A DNA stretch of 26,276 nucleotides from Faucicola sp032089155 (GTDB lineage Bacteria; Pseudomonadota; Gammaproteobacteria; Pseudomonadales; Moraxellaceae): contig DAMDEV010000014.1 in NCBI GenBank assembly GCA_032089155.1, positions 1 to 26,276 of the forward strand, read 5' to 3'. Shown in pieces: positions 22,496 to 26,276 of the stretch. The position numbers and the translations under genes are program-made. Position 1 is the first letter of the stretch. Every line of letters begins with the position of its first letter. The notes beneath the pieces are model-generated. The model did not search any database. It saw only the letters and a list, made by a program, of their open reading frames with translations, and was not told the DNA's origin.

Positions 22496-23821
22496 ATGGC
22501 TACCTCATCTATTACTAGCGTTACCCAAATTGAGAAGTATATTAAAGCAAGGGTAAGCAAAGATACTAGCTACCCTATTACAGGGCATAAGGGGCTAGAG
22601 TTACGCATACGCCCAAACGGTAAAGCAGAATTTAGACACCGTTACACGCACCCTATCACAGGCAAACGCCCTTATATGAGTTTGGGGACTTACCCAGCCT
22701 TTACCCTTGCCCAAGCTAAAAAAGCCTACAATGACAACTTAGCTTTACTAGCCAAAAATATAGACCCTATCGAATATCGCCAAGCCGAAAAGCAAAGAGA
22801 AATTAACGAGCGCAAAAACACGCTAAATTATTTCATTGATGAATGGCAAGCGATACAAAAACAAAAGAAGTTAGCCCCCGACACCTACCGCAAACAACGG
22901 GATAATATCGCCTATATCCAAAAAGGCTTAGGCGATATCTTAGTTACCGATATCAAGCCCGCCACAGTGATAGATTTTGTAAGCAATATCCAAAAAGAAC
23001 ACCCCTACAAGGGGCTAGAAGTCAAAGGGGTATTAACCTCTATTTTGCAAATTGCCTTAAGCCATAGGGTTATTGAAAGCAACCCAGCCCACAACTTAGC
23101 AGGGACTTTAAAACCACACAAACAAAAACATTACCCTTCCTTAGCAAACAATGAGCAGGATTTTGCTAGATTAATGCAGGATATAGACCGCCTACCCGCT
23201 ACCAAAGATTATCTAAAGGAAATTATGCAATTAATTGCTTTAACTTTCGTAAGGCGGGGTGATGTTTGCGCTATGAAGTGGAGTGATATTAATTTTTTAA
23301 CTAAGCAATGGATATTTAGACCACAAAAAGCGGGTAGCCGTGAGGATATGACCGACCTAGTAACGCCACTTGCACCGCAGGCAATGGCTATTTTAGAGCG
23401 TATGAAAGCAATTACAGGCGGGCAGGAATATGTTTTTTACCACCCTACCCGCAAATTAGCCAAACACACCGACCCGCAACGATTAAATTCACTATTAAAC
23501 AATGAAGTTAAGGGCATTACTTTAAATGATGGGCAAAGCTACAGGGGATTACATACCCCGCATGGGTTTAGATCAGTAGCAAAAACTATGTTAAAGCGTA
23601 TGTTAAAAAATAACCCATTATGGCGAGATATGACCGAGTTACAGTTAGGGCATAAGGTAACGGATAGATATGGCGGGGCTTATGATAGATGGGATATTTT
23701 AAGCGAAAGAACATTGATGATGAATGAATGGGCAAACTACCTAGACCAGCTTAAGGCGGGCAAGATAGATAATATTATTTACTTAAATGAAGCCAAAGCA
23801 AAATTACAAGTTAATGAGTAG
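22496..23821 (+). CDS. P4-type tyrosine integrase (site-specific recombinase)
   Basis: The 441-residue protein is a tyrosine recombinase of the P4/prophage integrase type that inserts and excises a genomic island. An N-terminal arm-binding domain (about 10-95) contains GLELRIRPNGKAEFRHRY and YMSLGTYPAFTLAQAK. A core-binding helical domain follows (about 105-205), and then the catalytic domain. Catalytic residues visible are Arg253 in TFVRRGDV, probably Lys278, His356 and Arg359 in HGFR, His386 in LGHK, and the nucleophile Tyr396 in GAYDRWD. The C-terminal MMNEWANYLDQL motif is also typical. The ribosome binding site is poor, and the start codon is part of a 12-bp repeat array. It faces into the element, so the left attachment site probably lies just upstream. 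Codon use and AT content rise from here on. Confidence 0.93.
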   Translation: MATSSITSVTQIEKYIKARVSKDTSYPITGHKGLELRIRPNGKAEFRHRYTHPITGKRPYMSLGTYPAFTLAQAKKAYNDNLALLAKNIDPIEYRQAEKQREINERKNTLNYFIDEWQAIQKQKKLAPDTYRKQRDNIAYIQKGLGDILVTDIKPATVIDFVSNIQKEHPYKGLEVKGVLTSILQIALSHRVIESNPAHNLAGTLKPHKQKHYPSLANNEQDFARLMQDIDRLPATKDYLKEIMQLIALTFVRRGDVCAMKWSDINFLTKQWIFRPQKAGSREDMTDLVTPLAPQAMAILERMKAITGGQEYVFYHPTRKLAKHTDPQRLNSLLNNEVKGITLNDGQSYRGLHTPHGFRSVAKTMLKRMLKNNPLWRDMTELQLGHKVTDRYGGAYDRWDILSERTLMMNEWANYLDQLKAGKIDNIIYLNEAKAKLQVNE

Positions 23822-23828
23822 GTGAACC

Positions 23829-24020
23829 ATGAATACTACCCCAGCCAATAAAAACACCTTGCCAGCAATGGACACCAAGCCCGCCCAAAACGGGCATATT
23901 GTAGTTATGACCCGTGACGAGATAGACCAGCTAGGCGATATTTTAGACAATCCTTTTTTACCAATTAACGACCTACAAAAGGCTTTATTTATACGGGGTT
24001 ATCGCTTGATGAAGCTATGA
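23829..24020 (+). CDS. Small element protein, function unknown
   Basis: This 63-residue ORF starts 7 bases after the integrase stop. It has an AGGTGA site overlapping that stop codon, so translational coupling with the integrase is likely. The N-terminal 20 residues are rich in Asn, Thr, Pro and Lys. The rest (IVVMTRDEIDQLGDILDN, then a helical end) has no family I recognise. The N-terminus resembles that of the AlpA-like protein encoded at 25915, with PA, then DT and P, then a G/I/VM pattern, and the junction sequence GAGTAGGTGA is shared. It might be a small recombination or regulatory accessory, but this is only position-based. Confidence 0.65.
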   Translation: MNTTPANKNTLPAMDTKPAQNGHIVVMTRDEIDQLGDILDNPFLPINDLQKALFIRGYRLMKL

Positions 24021-24066
24021 TTTAGGACTGTAAAAAGTGGTGGATATAACACGTTACAGATGAAAA

Positions 24067-24078
24067 TTCTAATTAGAA
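24067..24078. promoter_or_regulatory. 12-bp perfect palindrome upstream of the leader peptide
   Basis: TTCTAATTAGAA is self-complementary and lies 106 bases before the leader ORF. Consensus TATAAT elements follow at 24107-24112 and 24143-24148. It could be an operator; the function is unproven. Confidence 0.4.
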
Positions 24079-24183
24079 ATTTAAGCTTATTTAATAAATT
24101 CACCACTATAATAATCATTAGAATTTGAACTATTTATTTCATTATAATTCATACAAGTTCTACTTTTGCAAGGCTAGGAAGTC

Positions 24184-24273
24184 ATGAGCCGAAAGGCAGG
24201 CAACCGCACCAAAAGCCCGCCACCGCCTTGCACCCTTTTTAAATTGGTGCGTATGGTGCGAGTTTGTGAGTAA
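24184..24273 (+). CDS. 29-residue basic leader peptide overlapping the next gene
   Basis: A short ORF starts at an ATG with a good AGGAAG site and ends in TAA at 24271-24273, four codons' worth of bases into the overlap with the next start at GTG 24266. The peptide is basic and begins MSRKAGNRTKSPPPPC, then has a LFKLVRMVRV segment. Its base composition is GC-rich, unlike the AT-rich gene that follows. The overlap GTGAGTAA suggests translational coupling. Inverted copies of GGTGCG and CGCACC in the same stretch could form alternative hairpins. It may be a regulatory leader rather than a functional protein. Short ORFs preceding accessory genes are known in P4-like elements (the ash/immunity region), but homology is not shown here. 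Confidence 0.55.
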   Translation: MSRKAGNRTKSPPPPCTLFKLVRMVRVCE

Positions 24274-25795
24274 TTTTTCAGAATTAAAAGAAAGTATTAA
24301 TAAACAGTTTATCCCATTGTATGACAGCATATTATTTATTGCTGAATACGGCAAAGGAACACTAAAAGATGCGCTTAATCTACTAAAAACTAAATTGTTA
24401 GATAAACAAATTTATCTACTGTTGGTTGACGAATTTAGCTTAATTGAAATTAAACTCTTTTATGATGATTATGAAGCGGTTGAGTATGATGGGAAATATA
24501 TAACCGTCAATTTTATTTTAGCTGAATTAGAAAAAAGCATAGCTAACAATAAAGCTACTACAGATATAGCTAATTATGGTTTTGGGGCAAAGCGATTTTA
24601 CGAAACCCTATCAAATGGCAACGGAATTTTTAATATAGATATACCTATTGAAATTTTGAATAATGCCCTTTCGCCTGACTGTTACCACGACACAGAAAAC
24701 CCACTCACTCAAGTAGTGCAGGAACTGCAAAAAGAAAATGCGTTATTAAAACAACAGCAAGCAAACCTACCTAAGTTAAATTTAACTGAAAGCTATATTA
24801 CACTTGATGAAGCTATAGCCTACCTTTCTAAAAACCTAGATTTAAGCGTTATTAACCCCATTAACTTTTTAGAAAGAAATATTAAACAGGGTTTAATTAT
24901 TCCTTTTTTTGAGTTTTATGGGTTTATTAGTTTTGAAACATCAACTGATAAATTTTCCACAGTCATTCAAATTTGTGAAGTTCATGGATATTTCAAAGAT
25001 TGGCATTACAATCAACCTAATAATCAGTTTTCTAATCTATCTAAAAATGAATATAGCCTTATCAGTGGTGGTGAACTGGAGAAATTATTTTTTTCAGATT
25101 GTAGAAAATTTTACGGGCGTTTTCGCAATGGAAATGAATGGTTTGAACCTAACGAAGCTATTGAACCCCCTAACGAAACTCTTTTAAATTTTTATTCACT
25201 TATTCCAGCTTTTAGAGATCATGAAAATATCCTTAGACATAAAAATGATAGCGAAGTAAAAATAGATAAATTTGCCATTCATTTCAAACAAAGCGATATT
25301 GAACTATTAATTAATCAAAATTCATATTTAAAAATTAATACTGAAACCCAACCCGATAGCCAGTTATTGCAACAGGTAGCAGACCTTAACGCCCAGCTTA
25401 TTAGCACAAGCGATACTATAGAACGCCAAGCCAAAGAGATAGCAAACCTAAAATCCCAGCTTAAAAAACGAGCAGGCAAGCTAAGTGATACTGCAACAGA
25501 TGAAAAGCCACTAAAAGGCATTGAAAAGGTAAACTATGACAAAGCCAAAGCTAAAGCATTTGCTAGTATTGTGGCTAATTCAGTTTGGAATATGGACACT
25601 ACCCAGCAAATAAAAAGCGGTGATATGGTGCAATATATCAAAGGGTTATTGTTAGAATTTGATATGAATAGCTTACCCGAAACTGATGATAAATTATCCG
25701 AATGGCTAAAAGATATTAAACCTAGCTATGCAACAAAAAGCGGTAGAACCCCCAAAAATGCACCTAGTGAAATAACTCTAATCTTTAAAAAATAA
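24266..25795 (+). CDS. Element-encoded coiled-coil protein of unknown function
   Basis: I do not recognise a characterised family for this 509-residue, AT-rich gene. No signal peptide or membrane helix is visible, so it is probably cytoplasmic. Residues 1-145 are mixed alpha/beta. A short coiled coil follows at about 147-168 (VVQELQKENALLKQQQ). Residues 176-220 (YITLDEAIAYLSKNLDL and on) resemble small MerR/excisionase-like DNA-binding modules seen in phage and island proteins. A longer coiled coil lies at about 364-402, ending in a basic KSQLKKRAGK patch. The last 90 residues are helical (AKAFASIVANSVWNM, then DKLSEWLKDIKP) and end in a basic tail, again suggesting DNA binding. The start is GTG at 24266, coupled to the leader ORF. 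A terminator follows at 25824. A DNA-binding or regulatory role is inference. Confidence 0.75.
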   Translation: MSNFSELKESINKQFIPLYDSILFIAEYGKGTLKDALNLLKTKLLDKQIYLLLVDEFSLIEIKLFYDDYEAVEYDGKYITVNFILAELEKSIANNKATTDIANYGFGAKRFYETLSNGNGIFNIDIPIEILNNALSPDCYHDTENPLTQVVQELQKENALLKQQQANLPKLNLTESYITLDEAIAYLSKNLDLSVINPINFLERNIKQGLIIPFFEFYGFISFETSTDKFSTVIQICEVHGYFKDWHYNQPNNQFSNLSKNEYSLISGGELEKLFFSDCRKFYGRFRNGNEWFEPNEAIEPPNETLLNFYSLIPAFRDHENILRHKNDSEVKIDKFAIHFKQSDIELLINQNSYLKINTETQPDSQLLQQVADLNAQLISTSDTIERQAKEIANLKSQLKKRAGKLSDTATDEKPLKGIEKVNYDKAKAKAFASIVANSVWNMDTTQQIKSGDMVQYIKGLLLEFDMNSLPETDDKLSEWLKDIKPSYATKSGRTPKNAPSEITLIFKK

Positions 25796-25823
25796 TACTC
25801 CTACTCTTATAAGATACTAGGTT

Positions 25824-25856
25824 ATCCCCTTATCCTTAGCGGTTAGGGGATTTTTT
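25824..25856 (+). terminator. Intrinsic terminator after the 509-residue gene
   Basis: The stem ATCCCCT / AGGGGAT with a 14-base loop is followed by a run of Ts, 28 bases past the stop. Confidence 0.75.
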
Positions 25857-25883
25857 GTATTTATTCTAACCCCTAAGATTGCA

Positions 25884-25899
25884 TTATCAATTCTGATAA
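25884..25899. promoter_or_regulatory. Candidate operator TTATCA-N4-TGATAA
   Basis: A 6-4-6 inverted repeat lies 15 bases before the AlpA-like ATG. It shares the TGATAAAACG string with the repeat array upstream of the integrase. It may be an autoregulatory site of the regulator. Confidence 0.45.
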
Positions 25900-25914
25900 A
25901 ACGGAGATAAGGCA

Positions 25915-26181
25915 ATGACCTATCAAGTACAAACCGCAGTAAAAAACGCTACACCTAGCGACAATCCAAACACCCAGCCCGCCACATTGGACACCTTGCC
26001 CACTGACGGCTTTATCCGAGTAATGCCACTTGCCCAGCGATTAGGCATACATCACCAAACTTTGCGCAGATGGTGGAAAACAAATAAATTCCCTTGCCCG
26101 CAAACACGCAACGGCATTTTGCTATTCAGCAATGCAGACGTTAAAGAATGGATTAATAACCAACCGTTAGTTATTGAGTAG
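25915..26181 (+). CDS. AlpA-like helix-turn-helix regulator/excisionase
   Basis: This 88-residue protein has a MerR/AlpA-type winged helix-turn-helix in its second half. The pattern is IRVMPLAQRLGIHHQTLRRW, then WKTNKFPCPQ, a RNGILLF strand and NADVKEWINNQ. This order is the signature of AlpA and other P4-type excisionase/regulator proteins that control integrase expression or excision. The first 35 residues are polar and rich in Thr, Pro and Asn and are probably flexible. An AAGG site lies just upstream of the ATG. It follows a terminator and has a candidate operator at 25884-25899, so it likely starts a new transcript together with the ORF at 26190. Whether it acts as activator or directionality factor is not decidable here. 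Confidence 0.82.
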   Translation: MTYQVQTAVKNATPSDNPNTQPATLDTLPTDGFIRVMPLAQRLGIHHQTLRRWWKTNKFPCPQTRNGILLFSNADVKEWINNQPLVIE

Positions 26182-26189
26182 GTGACAAG

Positions 26190-26276
26190 ATGACAGCAAA
26201 CCACAACACACCAAGCCCAAACGACACAACTAACCAAAAAGACGCCCTATTTACTTACCTACTAGCGGGCAACCGA
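26190..26276 (+). CDS. Probable helix-turn-helix element protein, 5' part (partial)
   Basis: The first 29 codons of an ORF run off the right edge. It starts 8 bases after the AlpA-like stop, with the AGGTGA site overlapping that stop, as at the integrase junction. The N-terminus is polar (NTPSPNDTTNQ) and is followed by KDALFTYLLAGNR. That segment resembles the first helix of small winged helix-turn-helix domains common in prophages and islands, where it is usually followed by a helix-turn-helix. The assignment rests on this short match and is tentative. Confidence 0.5.
   Translation, partial: MTANHNTPSPNDTTNQKDALFTYLLAGNR

Overview
The window reads as a chromosomal segment of a gammaproteobacterium of the family Moraxellaceae. 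Moraxella sensu lato (M. osloensis-like) or a close relative is my best guess, from the gene content, moderate-to-low GC, the dut / phosphohexomutase / argB order familiar from Acinetobacter-type genomes, and proteins that resemble Acinetobacter and Pseudomonas homologues. The species call is inference; no rRNA gene is present to settle it.

Positions 1-22.2 kb are mostly core backbone. From the left: the 5' end of nuoA (respiratory complex I, minus strand); lolA (lipoprotein chaperone, minus); the rplU-rpmA ribosomal pair (minus); ispB (quinone side-chain synthase, plus); an alpha/beta hydrolase preceded by a decayed 15-bp tandem repeat; a TetR-family regulator (minus) divergent from a complete tripartite RND efflux operon (periplasmic adaptor, RND transporter, outer-membrane channel); a PaaI-like thioesterase (minus); hemB; a 71-residue predicted membrane peptide; rep helicase; a small outer-membrane beta-barrel protein; the dut / phosphohexomutase / argB group; and a BLUF-domain blue-light sensor. 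Most units end in clear intrinsic terminators.

From about 22.2 kb to the right edge the window enters an integrative element. A P4-type tyrosine integrase is followed by a small ORF, a translated 29-residue leader that overlaps the GTG start of an AT-rich 509-residue coiled-coil protein, an AlpA-like helix-turn-helix regulator, and the first 29 codons of another probable regulator. The integrase upstream region carries two different short tandem-repeat arrays and an apparently orphan minus-strand terminator, so the element boundary probably lies there. The right end is outside the window, and no tRNA target is visible.

The best-supported regulatory inference is a 7-4-7 inverted repeat that overlaps the -35 region of the efflux operon, next to the TetR gene. 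The most novel parts are the leader/509-residue module, the element's repeat arrays, the duplicated stop/ribosome-binding junction in the element, and a 12-bp perfect hairpin between the transporter and outer-membrane channel genes of the pump.
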